Assembly (NCBI GenBank): GCA_019423755.1
Contig: JAHZAU010000001.1
Location: 114,566 to 178,565, forward strand
Origin: Oscillospiraceae bacterium
GTDB taxonomy: Bacteria > Bacillota > Clostridia > Oscillospirales > Ruminococcaceae
DNA length: 64,000 nt
Direction: 5' to 3'
Both the position numbers and the translations under genes were made by a program. Under the pieces are notes generated by a model. The model was not told the DNA's origin. It did no database searches and saw only the letters and a program-made list of their open reading frames with translations. Below, one piece after another: positions 56,248 through 64,000 of this stretch; position 1 is the stretch's first letter, and each line of letters starts with the position of its first letter.

Positions 56248-57462
56248 GTGACATTTTGGAATCCACTGACCTGTCTGACAGGTTGTTTAGTCGTTTACGC
56301 CATCGGTGAATTTCTTTCTAAGAAAACAAAAGGCGTGGTGTCTTCCCTGCTCTTTGCCTGCATCCTGTTCCTGGCTGGTTTCTGGACTGGCATCCTGCCC
56401 GCTGACATCACCACCCAGTCCGGCCTGACCACCGTCATGAGCAACTTCGGTACCGCTTTGATGATCACCAACATCGGTACCCTCATCGACCTGGAAGAGC
56501 TCATCAGCGAATGGAAGACCGTGGTCATCGCCCTGTGCTCCATCGCCGCCATCGCTCTTATCTGCTTCACCGTCGGTTCCTGGCTCTTCGGCCGCGAATA
56601 CGCGCTGATCGCCGCACCTCCGGTAGCTGGTTCCACCGTTGCCGGTATCATCGTCACCGCTGCCGCCGAAGCAGCACAGCGTCCGGAACTGGCTGCCTTC
56701 GCCGTTCTGGTGCTTTCCTTCCAGAAGTTCTTCGGTATCCCCGTTTCCACCTGGGGCATCCGCAAGGACCTGAAAGAGAAGCTGGCCAACGGCTACTTTG
56801 ACACCTCTGCTTCTGCACGCAACCGCATCAAACTCCCCAGCATGCGCATCTTCCCCGAAACCCCCAAGCACCTGCGCTCCAGCATCGTTTACCTGACCAA
56901 AGTTGCTATCGTGGCCTGCATCGCTGACTTCGCGGGCAAAGCGACCCTGATCCCCGGCTCCGACCCGGCCAACTACTGGCTCAACCCCAACATCGCCTGT
57001 CTGCTCTTCGGTATGATCTTTGCCCGTCTGGGCTTCCTGGAGAAGGATATCTTTGTGAAATCCGGCTCCTCCGGCATCATCACCTTCGGTCTGCTGCTGA
57101 TGCTGCCCGGCAGCTTGGCAAAGGTTTCTCCCTCCTCCCTGCTGCAGATGATCGTCCCCACCTTCGGCATCCTGATCCTCTGCTCCATCGGCATCGTCCT
57201 GGTCTGCGGCCTGGTTGGTAAATTCCTGGGCTACTCTCCCACGACCTCTGCCGCCATCGGCGCCACCTGCATGCTGGCCTACCCGGCTACCCAGATCATC
57301 TCCACCGAGTGCGTGGAGTCCACTATGGAAAACGCCACCGAGGAACAGCGCAAGAACGCTATGGACTACATCCTGCCCAAGATGATCATCGGTGGTTTCG
57401 TCACCGTTACCATCGCCTCCGTGGCCTTCGCCAGCCTCATCGGACCGATGATCTTCCAGTAA
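56248..57462 (+). CDS. Integral membrane protein, probable transporter of unrecognised family
   Basis: A 404-residue protein with about 10-11 hydrophobic segments, starting at GTG behind AAAGGAGG. The first half includes MSNFGTALMITNIGTLIDLE (about 64-83) and AAPPVAGSTVAGIIVTAAAE (about 127-146). A cytoplasmic loop (about 170-210, WGIRKDLKEKL and KLPSMRIFPETPKHL) divides the protein, and the second half repeats the small-residue style (SGIITFGLLLMLPGS, then TTSAAIGATCMLAYPATQI). I do not recognise the family firmly; a DUF3100-type or GltS-like fold is possible. It is followed by two M20 amidohydrolase genes, so import of an acyl- or peptidyl-amino acid is a fair guess. Confidence 0.75.
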   Translation: MTFWNPLTCLTGCLVVYAIGEFLSKKTKGVVSSLLFACILFLAGFWTGILPADITTQSGLTTVMSNFGTALMITNIGTLIDLEELISEWKTVVIALCSIAAIALICFTVGSWLFGREYALIAAPPVAGSTVAGIIVTAAAEAAQRPELAAFAVLVLSFQKFFGIPVSTWGIRKDLKEKLANGYFDTSASARNRIKLPSMRIFPETPKHLRSSIVYLTKVAIVACIADFAGKATLIPGSDPANYWLNPNIACLLFGMIFARLGFLEKDIFVKSGSSGIITFGLLLMLPGSLAKVSPSSLLQMIVPTFGILILCSIGIVLVCGLVGKFLGYSPTTSAAIGATCMLAYPATQIISTECVESTMENATEEQRKNAMDYILPKMIIGGFVTVTIASVAFASLIGPMIFQ

Positions 57463-57558
57463 ACCTCTCAACTTTCTATACATCGGGCCGGGGAAGGGCT
57501 TCCCTTCCCCGGCCTCTCCTCATGAATCCAGTCTTTCGATAAAAAGGAGTTGTTTTAT

Positions 57559-58941
57559 ATGATCGGTACCCTTGCCATCCAAGAAATCGAAGCCAAGCGC
57601 GCCCGCCTGGACGAGCTGAGCCGCAAGATCTGGGAAAAACCCGAAGCCGGCTTCAAAGAGTACGAGGCCTGCAAAAACGTTTCGGAATTCCTGCGGGAAG
57701 AAGGCTTTACCGTTGAGGTAGGCGTCGGCGGCGTCCCCACCGCCATCAAGGCAAGCTACGGCTCCGGCCACCCCGTTATCGGCTTTATGGGCGAATTTGA
57801 CGCCCTGCCTGGCCTGAACCAGAAGGTCTCCACCGAAAAGGAAGCCTTTGTGGAAGGCGCTTACGGCCACGGCTGCGGCCACAACCTGCTCTGCACCGCC
57901 CATGTGGGCGCTGTGGTAGGCCTCAAGGAGGAGATGGCCCGGCTGAACCTGCCCGGCACCATCGTCTACTACGCCTGCCCCGGCGAAGAGCTGCTCACCG
58001 GCAAACCCCTCATGGCCCGCGGCGGCGCCTTTGAGGGCCTGGATGTGGCCATCAACTTCCACCCCAACAAGGTCAACGAGGCCACCGTCGGCGTGTCCAC
58101 CGCCGTCAACTCCATGAAGTTCCACTTTACCGGAAAATCCGCCCACGCTGCCAACTCCCCGGAAAACGGCCGCAGCGCCCTGGACGCCGTGGAGCTGACC
58201 GACATTGGTGCCAACTACCTGCGTGAGCATGTGACCTCCGACGTACGCATCCACTACACCATCACCGACGGCGGCATCGTGCCCAACGTGGTGCCGGATA
58301 AGGCCAGCGTCTGGTATTACGTCCGCGCCTTCAGCCGGGAAGCGGTGGAGGACGCCTACGAGCGCCTGATCAAGGTGGCCAAGGGCGCCGCCATGATGAC
58401 CGAGACCGAAGTGGAGGTCGAATTCCTCGGCGGCTGCTACAATACCATGAACAACGAAGTGCTGGCAAACCTGGTGGCCGACTGCATGAACCAGATCCCC
58501 CAGGAGCCCTGGACCCAGGAGGAGCAGGACTTTGCCGCCGCCCTGGACGCACAGGTCCCGGCTTCCACCGAGGCCATGCGCAAAAAATACGACCTGCCCG
58601 AAAGCACCCACCTGTACACCGGCCCCGGCATGGTCACCAACTTCAACAGCTACGGCTCCACCGACATCGGCGACGTGATGCACCTGGTGCCCACCGCTTA
58701 CTTCTTCACCTGCTGCACCAGCCTGGGCGCTCCGGTACATAGCTGGCAGTTCTGCTCCTGCGCCGGCAGCTCCATCGGTGAAAAAGGCATGATCTACGCC
58801 GCCAAGGTTATGGCCATGTACGGCGCCCGCATCCTCAACGATCCTTCCATCGTCACCGAGGCCAAAAAGATCTTCGACAAGCAGATGGCCGGCAAGCAGT
58901 ACAAATGCCCCATCCCCGACAGCGTGGGCGTACCGCAGTAA
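57559..58941 (+). CDS. M20-family amidohydrolase (AbgB-like)
   Basis: A 460-residue metal-dependent amidohydrolase. Metal-binding parts are MGEFDALPGLNQKV (about 75-88) and YGHGCGHNLLCTAHVGAVVG (about 102-121), then YACPGEELLTGKP (about 135-147) and a dimerisation domain with FHFTGKSAHAANSPENGRSA (about 189-208). The long form and motif wording match AbgB, the B subunit of aminobenzoyl-glutamate hydrolase. The gene after it encodes a shorter M20 enzyme of the AbgA/HipO type, so the two may form a heteromer. ATG is preceded by AAAAAGGAG. Confidence 0.87.
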   Translation: MIGTLAIQEIEAKRARLDELSRKIWEKPEAGFKEYEACKNVSEFLREEGFTVEVGVGGVPTAIKASYGSGHPVIGFMGEFDALPGLNQKVSTEKEAFVEGAYGHGCGHNLLCTAHVGAVVGLKEEMARLNLPGTIVYYACPGEELLTGKPLMARGGAFEGLDVAINFHPNKVNEATVGVSTAVNSMKFHFTGKSAHAANSPENGRSALDAVELTDIGANYLREHVTSDVRIHYTITDGGIVPNVVPDKASVWYYVRAFSREAVEDAYERLIKVAKGAAMMTETEVEVEFLGGCYNTMNNEVLANLVADCMNQIPQEPWTQEEQDFAAALDAQVPASTEAMRKKYDLPESTHLYTGPGMVTNFNSYGSTDIGDVMHLVPTAYFFTCCTSLGAPVHSWQFCSCAGSSIGEKGMIYAAKVMAMYGARILNDPSIVTEAKKIFDKQMAGKQYKCPIPDSVGVPQ

Positions 58942-58987
58942 TCGTCCCCGGACCCACTGCCTTTCTTAAAACAAGGAGGTTTTGGAG

Positions 58988-60178
58988 ATGAACACCATCA
59001 AACAAGAAGCCCAAGCCCTTCTGCCCGACCTGCAGCGCTGGCGGCGGGACCTGCACCAGATGCCCGAAGTGGGCCTACAGCTGCCCCAGACCGCTTCCTA
59101 CGTCTTTGCCGAACTGCAGAAGATGGGCTATGAGCCCTACTACCTGACCGAAAGCGGCATCGTGGCGGTGCTGGAAGGCCCCCACCCGGGCCGGACCATC
59201 CTGCTGCGGGCCGATATGGACGCCCTCCCCATGGAAGAGGACAGCGGTCTTAGCTTTTCCAGCCGCAACCCCGGCGCCAGCCACACCTGCGGCCATGACA
59301 CCCACACCGCCATGCTGCTGGGCGCCGCCCGCCTGCTTATGGAGCACCGGGACCAGCTGCACGGCCGGGTGAAGCTCATGTTCCAGCCGGGCGAAGAAGG
59401 CGCCGGTGGCTGCAAGCAGATGATCGACGCCGGTGTGCTGAAAAACCCCGCTCCGGACGCCGCCATCGCGCTGCATCAGGTGGTCACCCGCCACGGGATG
59501 CCTTCCGGCATCCTCGGCTACACCGCCGGTACCGCCATGGCCTCGGCGGACGTCTTCCGCATCACCGTCCGCGGCAAAGCCTGCCACGGCGCTGCCCCGG
59601 AGCTGGGCATCAGCCCCATCCACATCCTGGTGCAGATCTACAACCTGCTGCAGACCATCGAGTTCTGTGAAAAACCCCGGGCCGACGCCCTTTCCATCAG
59701 CGTGGGACAGATCCACGCCGGCACCGCCAGCAACATCATTCCCGGGGAAGGCTGGCTTTCCGGCAGCATCCGCGCCTACCAGCCCGCTACCCGGGAGCTG
59801 GCCCGCCGCCGGATGGGGGAGATCGTCTCCTCCACCGCTGCCCTGCTGGGCGGAGAAGCGCAGCTGGAATTCCTCAGCGAGCTGCCCCCCACCTGCAACG
59901 ACCCGCAGCTGGGCGAGGACCTGTTCTCCTACACCCAGGAGCTTCTGGGACCGGAAGAAAGCGTCCGCATGGACGGCTGCATGGGCTCCGAGGACTTTGC
60001 CGAGATCACCTGCCGGGTACCCAGCGTTTACTTCCGCCTGAGCATGGGCAGCTGGGAAGAAGGCTACCACGTCAACAGCCACAACGGCCGGGTACTCTTT
60101 GATGAATCCGCCATGCCAAACGGCGCCGCCACCTACGCCTGGTGCGCCCTGCGCTGGCTGGAGGAACACGCTAACTAA
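58988..60178 (+). CDS. M20-family amidohydrolase (HipO/AbgA-like)
   Basis: A 396-residue enzyme: RRDLHQMPEVGLQLPQTASY (about 20-39), metal site LLRADMDALPMEEDSGLSFS (about 69-88), SHTCGHDTHTAMLLGAARLL (about 98-117) and FQPGEEGAGGCKQMIDAG (about 130-147), then GKACHGAAPELGISPIHI and the final MGSEDFAEITCRVPSVYF. These are the standard N-acyl-amino acid amidohydrolase motifs, with a catalytic Glu in PGEEG. Start ATG lies eight bases after AAGGAGG. It forms an operon with the AbgB-like gene and the transporter. Confidence 0.9.
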   Translation: MNTIKQEAQALLPDLQRWRRDLHQMPEVGLQLPQTASYVFAELQKMGYEPYYLTESGIVAVLEGPHPGRTILLRADMDALPMEEDSGLSFSSRNPGASHTCGHDTHTAMLLGAARLLMEHRDQLHGRVKLMFQPGEEGAGGCKQMIDAGVLKNPAPDAAIALHQVVTRHGMPSGILGYTAGTAMASADVFRITVRGKACHGAAPELGISPIHILVQIYNLLQTIEFCEKPRADALSISVGQIHAGTASNIIPGEGWLSGSIRAYQPATRELARRRMGEIVSSTAALLGGEAQLEFLSELPPTCNDPQLGEDLFSYTQELLGPEESVRMDGCMGSEDFAEITCRVPSVYFRLSMGSWEEGYHVNSHNGRVLFDESAMPNGAATYAWCALRWLEEHAN

Positions 60179-60214
60179 CGCCCCTCTCTTTTATGACCCA
60201 ACCCATAGAAACGC

Positions 60215-60253
60215 AAACCGCCTTCCGTCAAAGAGATAGAAGGCGGTTTGTGT
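60215..60253. terminator. Bidirectional terminator between M20 operon and regulator
   Basis: Eleven-base arms AAACCGCCTTC/GAAGGCGGTTT with GTGTTTTG after on the plus strand and TTTGCGTTTC on the minus strand. Confidence 0.7.
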
Positions 60254-60271
60254 TTTGTTGTATATGGGGGT

Positions 60272-61630
60272 TTATTCTTGCTCTTCCGGGGTCTTGAGCA
60301 GGATGTGGTAGACCCGTTCCGGCCGCCCTTTGGTGGCGGTCTGCTTTTCGTAGAGGATCTCCGCCTCGCCGTGGCGCATGAGGGTGCTCAGCAGGCGGTT
60401 GGCGCTGCGGACGGTGATGTCCAGGGTGGAGGCCAGCGCCTGGGAGGTCACCTGGTCGTTGCCGATGCGCTCCAGCGCCGACAGGATGCGCTGCACCGTC
60501 ATGGTGGACAGCTGGGTCTTGCGGGACATCTCCTGGATGTAGGGGGTCACCTTGGTGGAGACGGTCATGGCCTTGCCCTCCCGCAGGGGGCCGACCATCT
60601 CGTCCTGCTCGTTGATCAGATAGCTGTAAGGCTCCGCGTGGGCGGCGGACTCCCGGTTGGCGCTGACGGCGTTGCCCATGGCGTGGGCCACGTCCTGCCC
60701 CAAACCGTAGCCGATGCTGACCCCAAAGGGGCATTTTTCCCGCAGCCAGGCCCCCAGCGCGCAGCTGCGGAAGCCGTCGGTGATGCGGCGGATCTCCTTA
60801 AAGTGAGAAAAGACGTTGACCCCTTCCTCGTCCCGCTGGATGACGAAGCCCAGGCCGTTTTCCTGGCTGAACTCCGCCACCGCCCGTTCCAGCTGCTTGC
60901 AGCGGTGCTCCCGCAGCTCGGGGGAAAGCTCCTTGCCGTCCTCCGGCAGCCGCTTGGGGTTCAGGTTCAGGATGGCCAGCTGGTTGGCGGACATTTTGCG
61001 CAGTTCCACATCCTTAATCAGGCCGGTCAGCTCGCTGCGGATCAGTTCCAGATGCGGGTAGACAAAGTAGGTCTGGATGCCTTCGGCCTGCAGCCGGGGC
61101 ATAATGCTGGAAAAGCGGGTAACCACATACTCGATCTCCCCCTTCTGCCACCGGGTGATGTGCTTCTGCAGGATGCTGCGCTCCTTGGTCCCCAGCTCGG
61201 AGAGGGTATACAATGCGGTATTTTCGTAGATCTGGTTGATCAGCTGGGGGAAGGTCCCCTCCCGCAGGTACTGATTGAGCGGCAGCGGGTCCTCCACCCA
61301 TTCCAGCAGGTCGAAGGAGCCCTTTTCCAGCTGCCAGTCGCTGTGTTCGTACATGGCCTTGAAAAAGACTTCATAGTAACACTGAGGGTCGGTACCGAAG
61401 GAGGCCAGCGGTTTTTTCAGGCGGTGGGCCCGCTTGATGATCGCCTCTTTGGGCACCGGTCCGCTGACCAGAAAACCGTCGAACTCCTCCTCCAGTTCCA
61501 GATACAGCTCGCCGACATGGATAAAGTCCCGGTAGATAAACAGCTGGATTTCGCACCGGGGGTGGATGCGGCGCAGGGCGTCCCGGACATAGTCCTCCAA
61601 AAACTGGGCGGTGATCACGGCGATCTTCAT
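60272..61630 (-). CDS. Multi-domain transcriptional regulator of unusual build
   Basis: A 452-residue protein, soluble. The N terminus (KIAVITAQFLEDYVRDALRR, then FDGFLVSGPVPKEAIIKRAH at about 50-69) resembles the receptor-like sensor domain of PrpR-type regulators. The centre (about 265-355, with GLGFVIQRDEEGVNVFSHF, FGVSIGYGLGQDVAHAMGNA and EPYSYLINEQDEMVG) looks like a degenerate GGDEF-type fold. The C terminus has a winged helix (QLSTMTVQRILSALERIGND, then ASTLDITVRSANRLLSTLMR, about 400-419). I do not recognise a named family. It is convergent with the M20 operon and divergent from pepV, with a palindrome over its own promoter. Confidence 0.7.
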   Translation of the reverse strand: MKIAVITAQFLEDYVRDALRRIHPRCEIQLFIYRDFIHVGELYLELEEEFDGFLVSGPVPKEAIIKRAHRLKKPLASFGTDPQCYYEVFFKAMYEHSDWQLEKGSFDLLEWVEDPLPLNQYLREGTFPQLINQIYENTALYTLSELGTKERSILQKHITRWQKGEIEYVVTRFSSIMPRLQAEGIQTYFVYPHLELIRSELTGLIKDVELRKMSANQLAILNLNPKRLPEDGKELSPELREHRCKQLERAVAEFSQENGLGFVIQRDEEGVNVFSHFKEIRRITDGFRSCALGAWLREKCPFGVSIGYGLGQDVAHAMGNAVSANRESAAHAEPYSYLINEQDEMVGPLREGKAMTVSTKVTPYIQEMSRKTQLSTMTVQRILSALERIGNDQVTSQALASTLDITVRSANRLLSTLMRHGEAEILYEKQTATKGRPERVYHILLKTPEEQE

Positions 61631-61655
61631 GGCAGAGGCTCCTTTCTTTCCGGTG

Positions 61656-61683
61656 AAAATGTGTCAATATTATATCACATTTT
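61656..61683. promoter_or_regulatory. Operator palindrome at the regulator promoter
   Basis: Arms AAAATGTG and CACATTTT, spaced by 12 bases. The minus-strand -10 TATAAT (61669-61674) lies in the spacer, so a bound protein would block this promoter. Autoregulation is inferred. Confidence 0.6.
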
Positions 61684-61738
61684 ACCCCTTCTTGAAAGAA
61701 GGCTCCGCCAATTTGCCCCCCTTTGCCGCAAAGAGGGG

Positions 61739-61767
61739 TTGCCCATCGGGCGGTTTTTTGTTATATT
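61739..61767 (+). promoter_or_regulatory. Promoter of the pepV-like gene
   Basis: TTGCCC and TATATT spaced by 17 bases. GTATACAGTAT (61768-61778), matching the site at 55792, lies at the start point. Confidence 0.65.
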
Positions 61768-61827
61768 GTATACAGTATCCAATCAAAGCAATCGACCAAC
61801 CATTCTAACAAAAGGAGCGAACCCACC

Positions 61828-63204
61828 ATGGATTTTACCAAAGCCATCGAAGAAAACCGCGCGGCCCTGCTTGCCGACCTGCAGGAAGCGCTGCGGATCA
61901 ATAGTGTGATGGGCGAGCCGGAACCCGGTATGCCCTTCGGCCCCGGACCCGCCAAAGCCCTCCAGGCGATGCTGGACCTGGGCACCCGCCTGGGCGGCAC
62001 CGCTCAGAATTTTGACAACTACGCCGGACACATCGACTTCGGCGAAGGCGAAGAGACCCTGGGCATCCTGGGCCATGTGGACGTGGTGCCCGCCGGGGAC
62101 GGCTGGGTCTGCGACCCCTTCTCCGGCGAGGTGATCGACGGCAAGCTTTACGGCCGCGGCATCATCGACGACAAGGGCCCCACCATCGTCTGCCTCTACG
62201 CCATCAAGATCCTGCGGGAGCTGGGCCTGCCCCTGCGCCGCAAGATCCGGGTCATCCTGGGCGCCAACGAGGAGACCAACTGGGACTGCGTGGACCACTA
62301 CTTCAACACCCTGAAGATGCCCCAGCCCGACCTGGCCTTCACCCCCGACGCCGAATTCCCGGTGACCTACGCCGAGAAGGGCATCCTGCAGTACACCCTT
62401 TCCCTGCCCTGCGCCGGGGACTGGGGCCTTGCCGGCGGCAACGCCTTTAACTCAGTGGCCGAATCCGCCCAGGTGCGTCTGCCCGCCGCCTGCCAGGAGG
62501 CCCTTGCCGCTTCCTGCGCCGCCGTGGAGCAGAAAACCGGCTGCCAGTGCACCATCCAGCCTCAGGACGGCGCCCTGCTGCTCACCGTCCAGGGCAAATC
62601 CGCCCACGCCGCCCGTCTGGAAGGGGGCATCAACGCCATCTCCTGCCTGATGGCCGTGCTGCAGCCCCTGGAACTGCCGGCGGAGCTTGCCGCAGTGCGG
62701 GACTTCTACTGCGCCAAGATCGGCCTGGCCCTTTACGGCGAAAACCTGGGCATCACCTGTCGGGACGACATCTCCGGCCCCTCCACCTTCAACGTGGGCC
62801 AGATGCAGATGGAAAACGGCCAGGTGATCTTCTCCATCGACCAGCGCCTGCCGGTGACCGCCGACATGGAGCAGTACCAGGAGAAGCTGGCCGCCGCCCT
62901 GGAAGGCACCCCCGCCCGTCTGGAAATCTCCTCGGTGACCCCGGCGCTGTACATCCCCCAGGACCACTTCCTGGTCAAGACCCTCATGGAGGTATATAAG
63001 GATGTCACCGGCGACACCAACGCCCAGCCCCTGGTGGACGGCGGCGCTACCTACGCCCGCGCCTGCCAGAACTGCGTGGCCTTCGGCGCCCTGCTGCCCG
63101 ACCAGGAAAACCTGATGCACTACAAAAACGAGCACATCTGCCTGGACAAGCTGGACCAGTGGCTGGCTATCTATCTGGAAGCCATCTACCGTTTGGCAAA
63201 ATAA
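61828..63204 (+). CDS. pepV: PepV-type dipeptidase (M20, Sapep family)
   Basis: A 458-residue zinc- or manganese-dependent dipeptidase. The ATG behind AAAGGAG is chosen. Metal and catalytic parts: ILGHVDVVPAGDGWVCDPFS (about 82-101), LYGRGIIDDKGPTIVCLYAI (about 110-129; bridging Asp), GANEETNWDCVDHYF (about 149-163) and FTPDAEFPVTYAEKGILQY (about 172-190). LLTVQGKSAHAARLEGGINA sits in the lid domain, and the end has DGGATYARACQNCVAFGALL. The size and layout are those of PepV, which cleaves dipeptides in the cytoplasm. Its promoter region is shared with the regulator. Confidence 0.92.
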   Translation: MDFTKAIEENRAALLADLQEALRINSVMGEPEPGMPFGPGPAKALQAMLDLGTRLGGTAQNFDNYAGHIDFGEGEETLGILGHVDVVPAGDGWVCDPFSGEVIDGKLYGRGIIDDKGPTIVCLYAIKILRELGLPLRRKIRVILGANEETNWDCVDHYFNTLKMPQPDLAFTPDAEFPVTYAEKGILQYTLSLPCAGDWGLAGGNAFNSVAESAQVRLPAACQEALAASCAAVEQKTGCQCTIQPQDGALLLTVQGKSAHAARLEGGINAISCLMAVLQPLELPAELAAVRDFYCAKIGLALYGENLGITCRDDISGPSTFNVGQMQMENGQVIFSIDQRLPVTADMEQYQEKLAAALEGTPARLEISSVTPALYIPQDHFLVKTLMEVYKDVTGDTNAQPLVDGGATYARACQNCVAFGALLPDQENLMHYKNEHICLDKLDQWLAIYLEAIYRLAK

Positions 63205-63226
63205 TCCGATTTCTTCTTTCCCTTCC

Positions 63227-63257
63227 TGCCTGCACCTTCCCGGTGCAGGCATTTTTT
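63227..63257 (+). terminator. Terminator of pepV
   Basis: Perfect ten-base arms TGCCTGCACC/GGTGCAGGCA around a five-base loop, followed by six T. Confidence 0.92.
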
Positions 63258-63397
63258 AACTCATATTTTCTCGCCAGTTCGTTTTTCTTCGTAAAATTAC
63301 AATAAAAATCATCCCCATCTCTTCAAAAAAATTCACAAATCCAGCGGACCCATAGACAAAATCTTTTCAAATTCGACAATAGATAAAAATTATGAAT

Positions 63398-63426
63398 TTG
63401 CTTCCCCGGCCTCCCCATGCTATGTT
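63398..63426 (+). promoter_or_regulatory. Promoter of the solute-binding lipoprotein gene
   Basis: TTGCTT and TATGTT spaced by 17 bases. The 63258-63397 stretch before it is AT-rich and shows nothing recognised. Confidence 0.65.
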
Positions 63427-63436
63427 AAATACAGAG

Positions 63437-63485
63437 ATCCGCCGCGGGCGGATGTGCGTTTGGCTCGGTCCAAACGCTAAATTTT
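63437..63485 (+). promoter_or_regulatory. Two tandem hairpins in the lipoprotein leader
   Basis: ATCCGCC-GCG-GGCGGAT (63437-63453) is followed two bases later by GCGTTTGG and CCAAACGC around a six-base loop (63456-63477), then TAAATTTTTG. They begin at the expected transcript start, so they could stabilise the 5' end or attenuate transcription. Confidence 0.55.
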
Positions 63486-63527
63486 TGCATCAAAAGGCTA
63501 ACTGATATTGGAAAGGAAGCGCTCTGC

Positions 63528-64000
63528 ATGAACCTGAAAAAAGTTCTGACCCTTCTCCTCGCCACTGCAATGGTGACCTCCCTGTTTGCTGGCTGCGGCT
63601 CCTCCTCGGAAGAAGCTGCTCCCGCCGAAGAAGGCACAACTGCTGCGGCAGAAGAGACCTCCACCGAATCCGGCGAACCCACCCAGCTGACCATCTGGAC
63701 CCCTCCGCTGGACTCCGACACCGAGGCCAACTGGCGTCCCCTGCTGGAAAAATTCGAGCAGGAAAACAACTGTGAGATCACCCTGGAACTGATTCCGTGG
63801 GCAAACTACCAGGAAAAATACGTCACCGCCATCAACGCAGAGGAAGGCCCGGACATCGGTTACATGTACAATGAGCTGTACCCCACCTTCATCGATGCCG
63901 GCGCCATCGACGACCTGACCCCCTACCTGGAAGAAAGCGACTACGAGTACTACAACTACATCGACAACACCAAGATGTACGGCGGTACCTACGGCCTGCC
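63528..64000 (+). CDS. ABC transporter solute-binding lipoprotein (family 1), partial at right edge
   Basis: The first 157 codons of an extracellular solute-binding protein. Signal peptide MNLKKVLTLLLATAMVTSLF with lipobox FAGC (Cys23) is followed by an Ala/Glu/Thr-rich linker (about 25-50) and the mature start PTQLTIWTPPLD (about 51-62). The segments WRPLLEKFEQENNCEITLEL (about 68-87), NAEEGPDIGYMYNELYPTF and GAIDDLTPYLEES are those of the sugar-type (MalE/UgpB-like) binding proteins. ATG lies behind GGAAAGGAAG. The permease and ATPase genes would be to the right of the window. Substrate not determinable. Confidence 0.88.
   Translation, partial: MNLKKVLTLLLATAMVTSLFAGCGSSSEEAAPAEEGTTAAAEETSTESGEPTQLTIWTPPLDSDTEANWRPLLEKFEQENNCEITLELIPWANYQEKYVTAINAEEGPDIGYMYNELYPTFIDAGAIDDLTPYLEESDYEYYNYIDNTKMYGGTYGL

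Noticed and set aside
1..64000. CRISPR array, prophage or insertion sequence
   Set aside because: No regularly spaced direct repeats, cas genes, transposase or phage genes were seen on either strand.

Overview
The window looks like a chromosomal segment of a GC-rich, low-oxygen member of the Clostridia, most plausibly an Oscillospiraceae/Ruminococcaceae-type gut bacterium. The evidence is a PolC-type polymerase, the Gram-positive gene order rpsB-tsf-pyrH-frr-uppS-cdsA-dxr-rseP-ispG-polC, an NfnAB electron-bifurcating transhydrogenase, FeoA-FeoA-FeoB ferrous iron uptake, an AdhE-type alcohol dehydrogenase, a PyrR-type pyr attenuator and the maturation genes of selenium-dependent molybdenum hydroxylases. 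Genus-level assignment is inference. I saw no insertion sequence, phage, CRISPR array or rRNA operon. One tRNA-Gly is present.

Layout. 1-0.8 kb: end of an AdhE-like gene. 0.8-14.7 kb (minus strand): a core operon for translation, UMP kinase, isoprenoid and phospholipid synthesis, and DNA replication, with promoters in front of rpsB and pyrH. 14.8-18.1 kb: PRC-barrel protein, an unrecognised conserved protein, and nfnBA. 18.2-21.9 kb: feoA-feoA-feoB, divergent from a cysteine-rich DtxR-like regulator, with five copies of the box TTAG-N6-CTAA. 22.0-24.4 kb: YbjQ, tRNA-Gly(CCC), a YcxB-like membrane protein, galU.

24.5-40.7 kb (minus strand): a Wzx/Wzy-type surface polysaccharide locus. It encodes a membrane NDP-sugar 4,6-dehydratase, a Wzz protein with a degenerate kinase-like tail, a 4-aminotransferase, an initiating phosphoglycosyl transferase, three GT4 glycosyltransferases, polymerase and flippase. 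It also holds a complete WbpA-B-D-E set for UDP-2,3-diacetamido-2,3-dideoxy-glucuronic acid. Together these predict a polymer carrying an amino-dideoxy sugar and an acidic diacetamido sugar.

41.1-45.7 kb: YtaF/MntP family protein, a tiny self-contained gene for a 34-residue membrane peptide, a HAD phosphatase, pyrBI behind a PyrR-type attenuator, a TIGR01440 protein and YqeC. 45.8-54.6 kb: molybdenum region: EF2563-family protein and a ModE-like regulator (minus strand), then a molybdopterin-binding protein, moaC, moaA, a MOSC-MogA fusion, modA, modB, modC and xdhC (plus strand). The hydroxylase these genes would mature is not in the window. A short motif AACCG[C/G]CGG recurs at three mod-related promoters, and modBC has its own promoter and attenuator-like leader.

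54.7-64.0 kb: a nitronate-monooxygenase/FabK-like flavoprotein, then a peptide or acyl-amino-acid utilisation region: an unfamiliar 404-residue membrane transporter, two M20 amidohydrolases (AbgB-like and HipO/AbgA-like), a multi-domain regulator of unusual build, a PepV-like dipeptidase, and the start of an ABC solute-binding lipoprotein. Operons, promoters and operators were read by eye. No database search was run, so family names rest on recognised motifs and context.
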